A stretch of DNA of 64,000 bases from Pseudomonas sp. MWU13-2105 (GTDB lineage Bacteria > Pseudomonadota > Gammaproteobacteria > Pseudomonadales > Pseudomonadaceae), in contig NZ_JALLIY010000018.1 of the NCBI RefSeq assembly GCF_023242315.1, forward strand, positions 99,067 to 163,066. The letters run 5' to 3'. A model generated the notes under the pieces. It was given only the letters and a program-made list of their open reading frames with translations, made no database searches and was not told the origin of the DNA. Numbering within the stretch: the first letter of the stretch is position 1; each line of letters begins with the position of its first letter. The translations under genes were made by a program, and so were the position numbers. Below, one piece after another: positions 9,033-18,777 of this stretch.

Positions 9033-9971
9033 ATGACTCACCCTATAGTCGTGGCGGCACTTTATAAGTTCGTCACCCTGGAAGATTACGTTGCCCTGCG
9101 CGAGCCACTGCTGCAGGCGATGGTCGACAATGGCATCAAGGGCACCCTGCTGATCGCCGAAGAGGGTATCAACGGCACCGTTTCCGGTAGCCGCGAAGGC
9201 ATCGATGGGCTGCTGGCCTGGCTCAAGCTGGATCAGCGGATGGTCGACATCGACCACAAGGAATCCTATTGCGACGACCAGCCGTTCTATCGGACCAAAG
9301 TCAAGCTGAAAAAGGAAATCGTCACCCTGGGTGTCGAGGGCGTGGACCCGAACAAGCAGGTGGGCACCTATGTCGATCCGCGGAACTGGAATGCACTGAT
9401 CGCCGATCCGGAAGTGCTGCTGATCGACACCCGCAACGACTATGAAGTCTCGATCGGCACCTTCGAAGGCGCCATCGACCCGAAAACCACCAGTTTTCGT
9501 GAGTTCCCTGACTACATCAAAGCCCATTTCGACCCTGCCAGGCACAAGAAGGTCGCGATGTTCTGCACCGGTGGCATTCGCTGCGAGAAGGCTTCCAGTT
9601 ATATGCTCAGCCAGGGTTTCGATGAGGTCTATCACCTCAAGGGCGGGATCCTCAAGTACCTCGAAGAGGTGCCTCAGGAGCAGAGCAAGTGGCAGGGCGA
9701 CTGCTTTGTCTTTGACAATCGCGTCACCGTGCGCCATGACCTGAGCGAAGGCGACTACGATCAATGTCATGCCTGCCGTACGCCGATCAGCGTCGAGGAA
9801 CGGGCCTCGGAGCACTATGTGGCCGGGATCAGCTGCCCGCATTGCTGGGACACCTTGAGCGAGAAAACCCGTCGCAGCGCGATTGACCGCCAGAAGCAGA
9901 TCGAACTGGCCAAGGCGCGCAACCAGCCGCACCCGATCGGTTACAACTACCGTCAATCTTCCGAGGGCTGA
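9033..9971 (+). CDS. trhO: tRNA uridine(34) hydroxylase TrhO (rhodanese family)
   Basis: A 312-residue member of the YceA/TrhO family, which makes 5-hydroxyuridine at tRNA position 34 using oxygen. An N-terminal acylphosphatase-like domain (residues 1-95, with EEGINGTVSG) is followed by a rhodanese domain with the active cysteine in MFCTGGIRCEKAS near residue 178. A C-terminal zinc-ribbon-like region has CHAC near residue 246 and CPHC near residue 269. The ATG at 9033 follows GGAGAG. The stop is three bases before the next gene, so the two are probably cotranscribed. Confidence 0.92.
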   Translation: MTHPIVVAALYKFVTLEDYVALREPLLQAMVDNGIKGTLLIAEEGINGTVSGSREGIDGLLAWLKLDQRMVDIDHKESYCDDQPFYRTKVKLKKEIVTLGVEGVDPNKQVGTYVDPRNWNALIADPEVLLIDTRNDYEVSIGTFEGAIDPKTTSFREFPDYIKAHFDPARHKKVAMFCTGGIRCEKASSYMLSQGFDEVYHLKGGILKYLEEVPQEQSKWQGDCFVFDNRVTVRHDLSEGDYDQCHACRTPISVEERASEHYVAGISCPHCWDTLSEKTRRSAIDRQKQIELAKARNQPHPIGYNYRQSSEG

Positions 9972-9974
9972 ACC

Positions 9975-10610
9975 ATGTCCGCGCGCTTGCTGTATGTCAT
10001 GGACCCGATGTGTTCCTGGTGCTGGGGGTTTGCCCCGGTGGCCGAGGCATTGGTCAAGCAGGCGCAGGCGGCGGGTGTCGAACTGCACCTGGTGATGGGC
10101 GGCTTGCGCACCGGTAGCGGTGCCGCGCTGGAGCCGACGACCCGGCGTTATATCCTTGAACACTGGCAGGCGGTCACCGAGACCACCGGCCAGCCGTTCA
10201 AGCTCGACGGCGCCTTGCCCGACGGTTTTGTCTACGACACCGAACCGGCCTGCCGGGCGGTGATCACTGCCCGTAGCCTGGCGCCGGACTGTGCCTGGAC
10301 GTTGGTGGGGCTGATCCAGCGGGCTTTTTATGTCGAGGGCCGGGATGTCACGCAAGCCAGTGTGCTGGTGGAGCTGGCGGAACAAGCCGGTTTGCCGCGC
10401 ATCGAATTTGCCGGTGCCTTTGACACGGCCGAGCAGCATGCGGCCACCGCCGCCGATTTTACCTGGGTCCAGGACCTGGGGATTGCCGGTTTCCCGACCT
10501 TGCTGGCCGAGCGTAATGGCCAGTTGGCGCTGCTGACCAATGGCTACCAGCCACTGGCTGAACTTGCTCCGCTGCTCGGCCGTTGGCTGGAGCGTGCGGC
10601 CTGTGCTTGA
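9975..10610 (+). CDS. DsbA-family thioredoxin-fold oxidoreductase
   Basis: A 211-residue DsbA-like thioredoxin-fold protein with a CSWC redox motif in MDPMCSWCWGF near residue 14 and a cis-proline loop GIAGFPTLL near residue 174. Between them lies a helical insertion. No signal peptide is seen, so it is probably cytoplasmic, like the FrnE-type subgroup. Three bases separate it from trhO, and its last codons overlap the GTG start of the following ABC exporter, which suggests an operon with translational coupling. Substrate unknown. Confidence 0.87.
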   Translation: MSARLLYVMDPMCSWCWGFAPVAEALVKQAQAAGVELHLVMGGLRTGSGAALEPTTRRYILEHWQAVTETTGQPFKLDGALPDGFVYDTEPACRAVITARSLAPDCAWTLVGLIQRAFYVEGRDVTQASVLVELAEQAGLPRIEFAGAFDTAEQHAATAADFTWVQDLGIAGFPTLLAERNGQLALLTNGYQPLAELAPLLGRWLERAACA

Positions 10611-12420
10611 GCCGCCCAGCTTCAAACCCGTCAAACCACCTGCGGATCGCCTGAGCTGGGCGGAAATCCGGCGCCTGGCGCTGCGTCATAAAAAAGCGCT
10701 GTGGATCGCCAACACGGTGGCCGTGCTGGCGACTTTGTGCAGCGTGCCGATTCCCCTGTTGTTGCCGCTGTTGGTGGATGAAGTCCTGCTCGGGCACGGC
10801 GACGCCGCGCTCAAGGTGATGAACCACCTGCTGCCCGATACCTGGCAGCGCGCCGTCGGCTATATCGGCCTGATGTTGCTGGTGACCCTGACCCTGCGCT
10901 GTGGCGCCCTGGTCTTCAACGTGGTGCAGGCACGCTTGTTCGCCGGGCTGGCCAAGGACATTGTCTACCGCATCCGCATCCGGCTGATCGAGCGCCTGAA
11001 GCGCATTTCCCTGGGTGAGTACGAAAGCCTCGGTAGCGGCACCGTGACCACGCACCTGGTGACCGATCTGGACACCCTGGACAAGTTCGTCGGCGAAACC
11101 CTGAGTCGTTTCCTGGTGGCGATGCTGACGCTGCTGGGCACTTCGGCCATCCTGGTCTGGATGCACTGGAAGCTCGCGCTGCTGATCCTGCTGTTCAACC
11201 CCTTGGTGATCTACGCCACGGTGCAATTGGGCAAGCGGGTCAAGCACCTGAAGAAGCTGGAAAACGACAGCACTTCACGGTTTACCCAGGCCCTGACCGA
11301 GACCCTCGACGCCATTCAGGAAGTCCGTGCCGGCAATCGCCAGGGCTTTTTCCTCGGGCGTTTGGGCACCCGTGCCCGGGAGGTGCGGGACTACGCCGTG
11401 GCATCGCAGTGGAAAAGCGATGCATCGAGCCGGGCCACGGGACTGCTGTTCCAGTTCGGTATCGATATCTTCCGCGCGGCGGCGATGCTCACGGTGCTGT
11501 TCTCGGACCTGTCCATCGGCCAGATGCTCGCGGTGTTCAGTTACCTCTGGTTCATGATCGGACCGGTGGAGCAGTTGTTGAACCTGCAATATGCCTTCTA
11601 TGCCGCTGGCGGTGCACTTGAACGGATCAACGAACTGCTGGCGCGTGCCGACGAACCGCAGTACCCCGGTGGCGTCGACCCCTTCGCCGGGCATGATACC
11701 GTGGGCATCGAGGTGCAGGCCCTGAGTTTTGCCTATGGCGAGGAGCCGGTACTCGATCAGTTGGACCTGTCCATCGCTCCCGGAGAAAAGGTCGCGATCG
11801 TCGGGGCCAGCGGCGGCGGCAAAAGCACCCTGGTGCAACTGCTGCTGGGGCTGTACACGCCGCGCTCCGGGACCATTCGTTTCGGCGGCGCCTCCCAGGC
11901 CGAGATCGGCCTGGACACCGTGCGCGAGAACGTCGCGGTGGTGTTGCAGCACCCGGCGTTGTTCAACGATACGGTCCGTGCCAATCTCACCATGGGCCGC
12001 GAGCGCAATGATGAAGCCTGCTGGCGGGCACTGGAAATTGCCCAGCTCGACGCTACGATCAAAGTGTTGCCGCTAGGCCTGGACAGCATTGTCGGGCGTT
12101 CCGGGGTGCGTTTGTCCGGGGGCCAGCGTCAGCGCCTGGCGATTGCCCGGATGGTCCTGGCCGAGCCCAAGGTGGTGATCCTCGACGAAGCGACCTCGGC
12201 GCTGGACGCGGCCACCGAGTACAACCTGCACCAGGCCCTGGGTCGGTTTCTCAGCGGTCGTACTACCTTGATCATTGCCCACCGCCTGTCAGCGGTGAAA
12301 CAGGCGGATCGGGTGCTGGTGTTCGACGGCGGACGGATTGCCGAGGACGGCGACCATCAGCAACTGATTGCCGATGGCGGTCTATATGCCAAGCTCTACG
12401 GGCACCTGCAAAAAATTTGA
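10603..12420 (+). CDS. ABC exporter, fused permease and ATPase
   Basis: A 605-residue half-transporter of the MsbA/MDR type. Six membrane helices occupy roughly residues 25-300. The ATPase follows, with Walker A VGASGGGKST near residue 404, signature LSGGQRQRLAIAR near residue 506 and Walker B VVILDEATSALD near residue 526. The substrate cannot be inferred. I chose the GTG at 10603, which overlaps the end of the DsbA-like gene by eight bases and has GGAG nine to ten bases upstream. An ATG at 10540 would lie deep inside the previous gene and add 21 residues that do not resemble the family. Confidence 0.88.
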   Translation: MLEPPSFKPVKPPADRLSWAEIRRLALRHKKALWIANTVAVLATLCSVPIPLLLPLLVDEVLLGHGDAALKVMNHLLPDTWQRAVGYIGLMLLVTLTLRCGALVFNVVQARLFAGLAKDIVYRIRIRLIERLKRISLGEYESLGSGTVTTHLVTDLDTLDKFVGETLSRFLVAMLTLLGTSAILVWMHWKLALLILLFNPLVIYATVQLGKRVKHLKKLENDSTSRFTQALTETLDAIQEVRAGNRQGFFLGRLGTRAREVRDYAVASQWKSDASSRATGLLFQFGIDIFRAAAMLTVLFSDLSIGQMLAVFSYLWFMIGPVEQLLNLQYAFYAAGGALERINELLARADEPQYPGGVDPFAGHDTVGIEVQALSFAYGEEPVLDQLDLSIAPGEKVAIVGASGGGKSTLVQLLLGLYTPRSGTIRFGGASQAEIGLDTVRENVAVVLQHPALFNDTVRANLTMGRERNDEACWRALEIAQLDATIKVLPLGLDSIVGRSGVRLSGGQRQRLAIARMVLAEPKVVILDEATSALDAATEYNLHQALGRFLSGRTTLIIAHRLSAVKQADRVLVFDGGRIAEDGDHQQLIADGGLYAKLYGHLQKI

Positions 12421-12566
12421 CGCACTTGAGTTTTTCCCGGTTTTCTGTGCTTAGTGATTGAATTGGTTGATAGAAATACTTTTTTTCTGTGCGTGCGAGC
12501 GATGGATGGATTCCAGATACTTGGAAGGGGGTGTTGATCCCTTCGATATCGTGGAAATTAGCCTAG

Positions 12567-12582
12567 TCTGTGCTATCACAGA
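12567..12582. promoter_or_regulatory. Short perfect palindrome upstream of rbdA
   Basis: TCTGTG-CTAT-CACAGA is a perfect 6-base inverted repeat with a 4-base centre, 51 bases before the rbdA start codon, in the 212-base gap after the ABC exporter gene. Its position suits an operator or a 5'-leader hairpin. No regulator can be named from the sequence. Confidence 0.3.
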
Positions 12583-12632
12583 GGTGGATTTCTCTCGAGT
12601 GCTCATCTGGCAGTGCTGATGCAAGGGATCTC

Positions 12633-15092
12633 ATGAAGCAAACGCGGACTCTCGGAACGCCACGGCTGTTGGGTATCGTCTGGCCATTTATCGCTGTTGT
12701 CCTGTTTCAGGCCTTGCTGGGTTGCCTGAGCCTGTATGTACTTTCCGCCGTGCGCGGTTATGTCGCGGGCGAGAGTCTCTGGTCCAAGGGCCAGAAGGAC
12801 GCCATCTACTACCTCAACCTGTACGCCGATAGCCGCGACGAAACGATATTCCGCAAATATCAGGAGTCGATTACCGTGCCCCAGGGCGGTCATGACCTGC
12901 GGATCGCCCTGGATGCGCCGACTCCGGACCTGGCGGCGGCCCGGCGCGGGATCCTGCAAGGCGGCAACCACCCCGACGATGTCTCCAGCATCATCTGGCT
13001 GTACCTGAACTTCCGGCACTTCAGCTATCTGGAACGGGCCATTGAAAAATGGACGGTGGGCGACAGTTACCTGGTGCGCCTGGACAGTGTCGCCCAGCAG
13101 ATGCACCGGGCGATCTCCGCGAACCAGGAGAGTAATACCGATATCCAGCGCTGGAAGGGCCAGATCTTTGCCATCAACGACGGGGTGACGCCGGCTGCAA
13201 AAGCCTTCAGCGATGCCCTGGGCGAAGGTTCACGGGTCATTCTCCGTTTGCTGTTGATCACCAACCTGGCTACAGCCCTGGGCCTGATCGCCCTGGCCTT
13301 GCTACGCACGCACAAGTTGCTGGCCCAGCGCCATGCCTTTGCCGATGCCTTGCAGCTGGAAAAAGAGCGGGCGCAGATTACCCTGGAGTCGATCGGCGAC
13401 GGGGTCATCACCACCGATGTGGCAGGCGCCATCGCCTACATGAATCCGGCCGCCGAACACCTGACCCACTGGAAAGCCGGACAGGCCTATGGCCTGCCCC
13501 TGGCGGCGTTGTTCAACCTGCTTGACGAAAATGCCCAGGACGAAGGTTTTACCCTGATCGAACATATTCTCAGTGGCCGGCTGAGCGGTGGCAGCGAGCA
13601 TTCCAAGCTGATCCAGCGCCTGGACGGCAGTACCGTGTCGGTGACCCTGGTGGGGGCGCCGATCCGCAACGCCGGCAAGGTCAGTGGCACGGTGCTGGTG
13701 CTGCACGATATGACCCAGGAGCGGCAGTACATCGCCAACCTGTCCTGGCAGGCCACCCATGATGCCTTGACGGGCCTGGCCAACCGGCGCGAATTCGAGT
13801 ATCGCCTGGAGCAGGCGCTGTATAACCTGAGCCGCCAGTCGGCACGCCACTCGTTGATGTTCCTCGACCTGGACCAGTTCAAGCTGGTCAATGATACCTG
13901 TGGTCATGCCGCCGGCGATGAATTGCTCCGGCACATCTGTGCCTTGCTGCAGTCCGGGTTGCGCGAGGGCGATACCCTGGCCCGGCTGGGCGGTGACGAG
14001 TTCGGCATATTGCTGGAGAACTGCCCGTCGGAGTCGGCGGAGAAAATCGCCGAAGGCCTGCGACAGACCGTACAGAACCTGCATTTTGTCTGGAAGGGGC
14101 GGCCGTTCGTGACCACGGTCAGTATCGGCCTGGTGCACATCGCCCAGGCGCCGGCCACCCTGGAGGCCTCGCTACGGGCAGCGGACATGGCCTGCTACAT
14201 GGCCAAGGAAAAGGGTCGCAACCGGGTCCAGGTCTATCACGCCGACGATTCGGAGTTGTCCCTGCGCTTTGGCGAGATGGCTTGGGTCCAGCGTTTGCAC
14301 ATGGCCCTGGAGGAGAATCGATTCTGCCTGTACTCCCAGGAAATCGCCGCGCTCGGCCACACCGATCACAGCGCTGGCCATGTGGAAATTCTCCTGCGTT
14401 TGCATGACGAAGCCGGGCGGATGATCCTGCCCGACAGCTTTATCCCTGCCGCCGAACGTTATGGCCTGATGACCCAGCTCGATCGCTGGGTGGTGCAGAA
14501 TGTCTTCAAGGTCATCGCCGAATGCATTGCCCAGCAGCGCGAGGGGGAGATGGCCATGTGCGCGATCAATCTGTCGGGTACCACCATTGGCGACGAGGGC
14601 TTCCTCGGCTTCCTGCATGAGCAGTTCAGACTACACGGCATTCCGCCGGATATGATTTGTTTCGAAATAACCGAAACCAGCGCCATTTCCAATCTTGGTA
14701 GCGCCATCCGATTTATCAATGAACTCAAGAACTTGGGCTGCCGGTTCTCCCTCGACGATTTTTGCGCGGGAATGTCTTCATTCGCCTATCTCAAACATTT
14801 GCCTGTAGACTTCCTGAAGATCGATGGAAGTTTCGTAAAGGATATGCTGGACGACCCGATTAACCGCGCCATGGTCGAGGTGATCAATCACATCGGCCAT
14901 GTCATGGGGAAGCGAACGATTGCTGAATTTGTTGAAACACCGCAGATCGAGCAGGCGCTGCTCGAGATTGGTGTCGACTATGCTCAGGGCTACATCATCG
15001 AGCGCCCGCAGTTGTTTACCTGTGACAGCCTGTTGTGTCGGCCCGCGCGACCTCGGCCTCTCCTGTTCAAGACGCCTGGTACATTCCGCTGA
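12633..15092 (+). CDS. rbdA: PAS-GGDEF-EAL membrane protein (RbdA-like)
   Basis: An 819-residue inner-membrane c-di-GMP enzyme. Two membrane helices (about 13-35 and 205-227) enclose a periplasmic sensor region; a PAS domain (about 240-360), GGDEF and EAL domains follow. The cyclase motif RLGGDEFG is intact and preceded by an RxxD inhibitory site (REGD). The EAL half keeps the ExLLR motif as EILLR, the DD pair in SLDDFCAG, the lysine in FLKIDGSF and the final QGY, so both activities could be present. Architecture and neighbourhood fit RbdA, a regulator of biofilm dispersal in P. aeruginosa. The ATG at 12633 was chosen over a start 21 residues upstream. Confidence 0.88.
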   Translation: MKQTRTLGTPRLLGIVWPFIAVVLFQALLGCLSLYVLSAVRGYVAGESLWSKGQKDAIYYLNLYADSRDETIFRKYQESITVPQGGHDLRIALDAPTPDLAAARRGILQGGNHPDDVSSIIWLYLNFRHFSYLERAIEKWTVGDSYLVRLDSVAQQMHRAISANQESNTDIQRWKGQIFAINDGVTPAAKAFSDALGEGSRVILRLLLITNLATALGLIALALLRTHKLLAQRHAFADALQLEKERAQITLESIGDGVITTDVAGAIAYMNPAAEHLTHWKAGQAYGLPLAALFNLLDENAQDEGFTLIEHILSGRLSGGSEHSKLIQRLDGSTVSVTLVGAPIRNAGKVSGTVLVLHDMTQERQYIANLSWQATHDALTGLANRREFEYRLEQALYNLSRQSARHSLMFLDLDQFKLVNDTCGHAAGDELLRHICALLQSGLREGDTLARLGGDEFGILLENCPSESAEKIAEGLRQTVQNLHFVWKGRPFVTTVSIGLVHIAQAPATLEASLRAADMACYMAKEKGRNRVQVYHADDSELSLRFGEMAWVQRLHMALEENRFCLYSQEIAALGHTDHSAGHVEILLRLHDEAGRMILPDSFIPAAERYGLMTQLDRWVVQNVFKVIAECIAQQREGEMAMCAINLSGTTIGDEGFLGFLHEQFRLHGIPPDMICFEITETSAISNLGSAIRFINELKNLGCRFSLDDFCAGMSSFAYLKHLPVDFLKIDGSFVKDMLDDPINRAMVEVINHIGHVMGKRTIAEFVETPQIEQALLEIGVDYAQGYIIERPQLFTCDSLLCRPARPRPLLFKTPGTFR

Positions 15093-15138
15093 AACCTTTG
15101 CTGATCTGCTTAAATCACCACTCAGAAGGAGCCCGACA

Positions 15139-15936
15139 GTGATCGACACATTCAGCAGAACCGGCCCGCTTATGGAGGCCTCCAGCTACCCCGCATGGGC
15201 GCAGCAGCTCATTCAGGACTGTAGCGAGAGCAAGCGCCGGGTTGTTGAACACGAACTTTACCAGCGGATGCGCGACAACAGGCTGAGCGCAAAAACCATG
15301 CGCCACTATCTGATTGGCGGCTGGCCGGTGGTTGAACAGTTTGCGTTATACATGGCACAGAATCTCACCAAGACCCGTTTTGCCCGCCATCCCGGCGAGG
15401 ACATGGCGCGGCGTTGGCTGATGCGCAATATCCGCGTGGAACTGAACCACGCCGACTATTGGTTGCATTGGAGTCGGGCTCACGGGGTGAGCCTCGAGGA
15501 CCTGCAGGCGCAGTTGGTGCCGCCCGAGTTGCACGCGTTGAGTCATTGGTGCTGGCATACCAGTTCGGCCGACCCGCTGATCGTGGCGATTGCCGCGACC
15601 AACTACGCGATCGAAGGGGCCACGGGCGAGTGGTCGGCGCTGGTCTGTTCGACGGGGGTCTATGCCGCGGCCTTTCCGGAGGAAGACCGCAAGCGCGCGA
15701 TGAAATGGTTGAAGATGCACGCCCAGTATGACGATGCCCATCCGTGGGAGGCGTTGGAAATCATCTGCACCCTGGCCGGCAACAATCCCGGTAAGGCGTT
15801 GCAGGTCGAGCTGCGGCAGGCCATCTGCAAAAGCTACGACTACATGTACCTGTTCCTCGAACGTTGCATGCAACTGGAGCACACGGAAAAGGCTCCGTTC
15901 GCCCGCGAACGCCAGGCTGCCCTCGCCGAGGGTTGA
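15139..15936 (+). CDS. TenA-like (haem-oxygenase-fold) protein
   Basis: A 265-residue all-helical protein resembling the TenA/PqqC-like family, with an ELYQRMRDNRLSAKTMRHYL segment near residue 35, a conserved VELNHADYWL helix near 100 and ATNYAIEGATGEW near 155. Family members include thiaminases and pyrroloquinoline or folate-related enzymes; the exact reaction here is unknown. The GTG at 15139 was chosen because AGAAGGAG precedes it. The frame stays open further upstream but overlaps rbdA. It lies 46 bases after rbdA, as in P. aeruginosa by recollection. Confidence 0.78.
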   Translation: MIDTFSRTGPLMEASSYPAWAQQLIQDCSESKRRVVEHELYQRMRDNRLSAKTMRHYLIGGWPVVEQFALYMAQNLTKTRFARHPGEDMARRWLMRNIRVELNHADYWLHWSRAHGVSLEDLQAQLVPPELHALSHWCWHTSSADPLIVAIAATNYAIEGATGEWSALVCSTGVYAAAFPEEDRKRAMKWLKMHAQYDDAHPWEALEIICTLAGNNPGKALQVELRQAICKSYDYMYLFLERCMQLEHTEKAPFARERQAALAEG

Positions 15937-15948
15937 CCTGTACCCTGG

Positions 15949-16044
15949 TGCGGGAGCTGGCAAGCCGGCTCCCACAGAGGCTGGTCGCGGCGATACTCCG
16001 GCGGCGAAACCCCATTATTGTGGGCGCCGGCTTGCCGACGATGA
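15949..16044. repeat. Pair of opposed REP units
   Basis: Two related imperfect palindromic units in opposite orientation. The left unit, around 15955-15975, reads GCTGGCAAGCCGGCTCCCAC. The right unit, around 16020-16041, reads GTGGGCGCCGGCTTGCCGAC, nearly its complement. This is the usual layout of a REP doublet. It fills the gap between the convergent TenA-like and diguanylate cyclase genes. Confidence 0.75.
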
Positions 16045-16116
16045 GGCCCCTGAGTCCTGCCGCGTCTATCCGGGCGCCATCGGCCATAAGCCGGTTGGTG
16101 TCTTGCATCGTGGATT

Positions 16117-17043
16117 TCAGCCGGCCATGGCCAGGCGGTTGCGACCTTCGCGCTTGGCCACATAGAGGGCATTGTCCGCGCGGCGCAGCAGGCTTTCCGT
16201 GGACTCGCCCGGCAACAGCGTGGCGCAACCCAGGCTTACCGTCAGGTTGATCAACTGGCCATCGCAGTCGTAGTCCTGGGCTTGCGCCGCATAACGCAGG
16301 CGTTCACCGACCATGGCCGCCGCCTCGCGATGGGTATTGCACAGCAGGATCAGGAACTCCTCGCCGCCATAACGGAATACCCGGTCGACATTGCGCAGTT
16401 GCTCCTTGATCGAGGCTGCGACGGTCTTCAGTACCTGGTCACCGGTGCAGTGCCCGTGGTTGTCGTTGATCTGTTTGAAGTGGTCAATATCCAGCATCAA
16501 CACCGAGATCGGCTGGCCATGGCGGCGTGCCAACTCGAATTCCCGTTGCAGGGCCTGTTCCATGGCGATGCGGTTGCCGGTCCCGGTTAGCGGGTCGCGT
16601 AGTGCGCAGCGTGTGGCAGCGCGATAGAGCAGGGCGTTGCGCATCGGGTACAACAGGCTTGCCAGCAGCGATTCCAGATTGCCCAGTTCCTGTTCGTCGA
16701 AGCGGCGGCTACGGCGAAATATCAGCTCGCCCAGATGCTCGCCTTCGTGGCTGAGGCTGTAGCTGATCGAGTGATGACCGCGCTGGCCGAATTCCAGGCG
16801 CAAGTCGCTGCCCGGATGCAGGTAGCTCAAGGCGTCCAGGGGCACCACGCGCTGGATCTCACGAAAGAAAATATCCAGGATACGCTCCGGCTCCAGGCTG
16901 ACCTGTAACTGCAGGGCCAGTTGCTGGCGCAGTTGAGCCAGGCTGATGGGGCGTTGCTGGGCGGGTGGGAGCTGGTCGAAACCCAGGCGTTGCAATCTGG
17001 CGCGATCAAAGTCAATTGCGTTGGTCTGGGTCGGTGTTTTCAT
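16117..17043 (-). CDS. Diguanylate cyclase (GGDEF protein)
   Basis: A 308-residue protein with an N-terminal GAF-like sensor region (about residues 35-140) and a C-terminal GGDEF domain. The active-site loop reads RYGGEEF, an active variant of GGDEF, with an RNVD inhibitory I-site five residues upstream. DIDHFKQINDNHGH and ADNALYVAKREGRNR are the usual substrate- and metal-binding segments. It should make c-di-GMP in the cytoplasm in response to an unknown signal. No membrane helices. It stands alone and is divergent from nothing in particular. Its neighbours beyond the 282-base gap are the yciK-mupP-ubiG set. Confidence 0.9.
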   Translation of the reverse strand: MKTPTQTNAIDFDRARLQRLGFDQLPPAQQRPISLAQLRQQLALQLQVSLEPERILDIFFREIQRVVPLDALSYLHPGSDLRLEFGQRGHHSISYSLSHEGEHLGELIFRRSRRFDEQELGNLESLLASLLYPMRNALLYRAATRCALRDPLTGTGNRIAMEQALQREFELARRHGQPISVLMLDIDHFKQINDNHGHCTGDQVLKTVAASIKEQLRNVDRVFRYGGEEFLILLCNTHREAAAMVGERLRYAAQAQDYDCDGQLINLTVSLGCATLLPGESTESLLRRADNALYVAKREGRNRLAMAG

Positions 17044-17325
17044 GGTGGCAAGCCCCTAAGCACAGAATACGGTCTTACAGGGTGGGTGAGGACGGCTTGG
17101 GGCCGTTCTCGCGCTGCGTGGTTGAAGAAGTTAGAGCGAAAGTCGTGCCAATCGGTTCAACCGGATAAAAGTCGTTTGGATTCAGGGTGTTGGTTTTTTC
17201 GGGACGAGTTTCGCTGGCCGACAGGGGCGGCAGTTGTTTGACTTCGGATGATGGCGTTTTGCAATTTAGTCGCGTTGTGCCGGTATTCCGGCACTTGCGC
17301 AGAGGGGGCGGAATGACGCGGGGGG

Positions 17326-18066
17326 TTATTGTGCGTCGAAGGCCTGGCCATTGACGCCGCTGCTGTCGGGCCCCATCAGGTACAGGTAGACCGGCATGAT
17401 TTGCTGCGGTGTCGGGTTGTTTTCCGGGTTCTCGCCGGGATAGGCCTGGGCGCGCATGCTGGTGCGGGTGGCGCCGGGGTTGATGCTGTTGGCCCGCACC
17501 GGGGCCACGTTATCGAGCTCGTCGGCCAGGGTCTGCATCAGGCCTTCGGTGGCGAACTTGGATACACCATAGGCGCCCCAGTAGGCGCGGCCTTTGCGCC
17601 CGACACTGCTGGAGGTGAAGATCACCGAAGCGTCCTGGGACAGCTTGAGCAGGGGCAGCAAGGTGCTGGTCAGCATGAACATGGCGTTGACGTTGATGTG
17701 CATGACGCGCATGAAGTTTTCACCGGACAGTTGTTCCAGTGGGGTGCGCGGGCCGATGATCGAGGCGTTGTGCAGCAGGCCGTCGAGGTGGCCGAATTCG
17801 GTTTCGATCATGGCCGCCAGTTCGTCGTACTGGTGCGGCAGGGCGGTTTCCAGGTTGAAGGGGATCACGGCCGGCTGCGGGTGGCCGGCGGCTTCGATTT
17901 CGTCATAGACCTGGCTCAGGTTGGCCTCGGTCTTGCCCAGCAACAGCACGGTGGCGCCATGGGCGGCATAGGTCTTGGCGGCGGCGGCACCGATGCCGCG
18001 GCCGGCCCCGGTGACCAGGATGACGCGGTCCTTGAGCAGGTCGGGGCGGGCGGAATAATCGAACAT
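17326..18066 (-). CDS. YciK-family short-chain dehydrogenase
   Basis: A 246-residue classical SDR. It has the NAD(P)-binding TGAGRGIG motif near residue 19, the NNAG-equivalent HNASIIG, the catalytic serine segment FTSSSVGRKGRAYW and the YGVSK catalytic Tyr/Lys near residue 166. The N-terminus MFDYSARPDLLKDRVILVTG is characteristic of the YciK subgroup, whose physiological substrate is unclear. It is the last gene of the leftward mtaD-ubiG-mupP-yciK set and lies 36 bases after mupP. Confidence 0.88.
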   Translation of the reverse strand: MFDYSARPDLLKDRVILVTGAGRGIGAAAAKTYAAHGATVLLLGKTEANLSQVYDEIEAAGHPQPAVIPFNLETALPHQYDELAAMIETEFGHLDGLLHNASIIGPRTPLEQLSGENFMRVMHINVNAMFMLTSTLLPLLKLSQDASVIFTSSSVGRKGRAYWGAYGVSKFATEGLMQTLADELDNVAPVRANSINPGATRTSMRAQAYPGENPENNPTPQQIMPVYLYLMGPDSSGVNGQAFDAQ

Positions 18067-18102
18067 GGTTAAACCTCTACAAATGTAAAAACAGCTCGGG
18101 GC

Positions 18103-18774
18103 TCAACAGCTGCACAGTGCGTTATCCAATACCCTGCGCAGCTCCAGCGGATGATCGACCACCACATCGGCGCCCCAGTGATCGGGGTTGTCGTCCGGGT
18201 GGATGTAACCGTAGCGTACCGCCGCGGTGCGGGTGCCAGCGTCGCGCCCGGACTCGATATCGCGCAGGTCATCGCCGACGAACAAGACGCTGGCCGGGTC
18301 GAGGTCGAGCATCTTGCACGCGAGGATCAGCGGCTCCGGGTGGGGCTTGCTGTTCGTCACATGGTCCGGGCAGATCAGCAGCGCCGAGCGTTCTGCCAGC
18401 CCCAGCTGTTGCATGATCGGTTCGGCGAAACGCAGCGGTTTGTTGGTGACCACGCCCCAGAGCAGATTGGCCTTCTCGATATCGGCGAGCAACTCGGCCA
18501 TGCCGTCGAACAGGCGGCTATGGACCGCGCAAGCCTTGAGGTAGCGCTCGAGAAACTCCTGGCGCAACATCTCGAAGCCCGGCGACTCGGGGTCCATCAT
18601 GAAGGTCACGGCGACCATGGCACGGGCACCGCCGGAGATTTCGTCGCGAATCGACCGGTCGGCAATCGCCGGCAGGCCGCGTTCGGCGAGCATGGCCTGG
18701 CAGATGGCGATAAAGTCCGGCGCGGTGTCGAGCAGGGTGCCATCCATGTCGAAGAGAACCGCTCTCAAGCGCAT
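18103..18774 (-). CDS. mupP: N-acetylmuramic acid 6-phosphate phosphatase MupP
   Basis: A 223-residue HAD-superfamily phosphatase. Motif I is FDMDGTLLDT at residue 8, motif II GVVTNKP near 110, and motif IV VGDDLRDIESGRDAG near 165. Length, the cap region and position next to ubiG match MupP, which dephosphorylates MurNAc-6-P in the peptidoglycan recycling pathway that bypasses de novo UDP-MurNAc synthesis in pseudomonads. Only three bases separate it from the ubiG stop codon. A phosphoglycolate phosphatase is the main alternative by sequence alone. Confidence 0.88.
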   Translation of the reverse strand: MRLRAVLFDMDGTLLDTAPDFIAICQAMLAERGLPAIADRSIRDEISGGARAMVAVTFMMDPESPGFEMLRQEFLERYLKACAVHSRLFDGMAELLADIEKANLLWGVVTNKPLRFAEPIMQQLGLAERSALLICPDHVTNSKPHPEPLILACKMLDLDPASVLFVGDDLRDIESGRDAGTRTAAVRYGYIHPDDNPDHWGADVVVDHPLELRRVLDNALCSC

Positions 18775-18777
18775 TGC

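Noticed and set aside
9027..10634. A 535-codon open frame opposite trhO and the DsbA-like gene.
   Set aside because: Both forward genes are well supported by active-site motifs, and the reverse frame has none.
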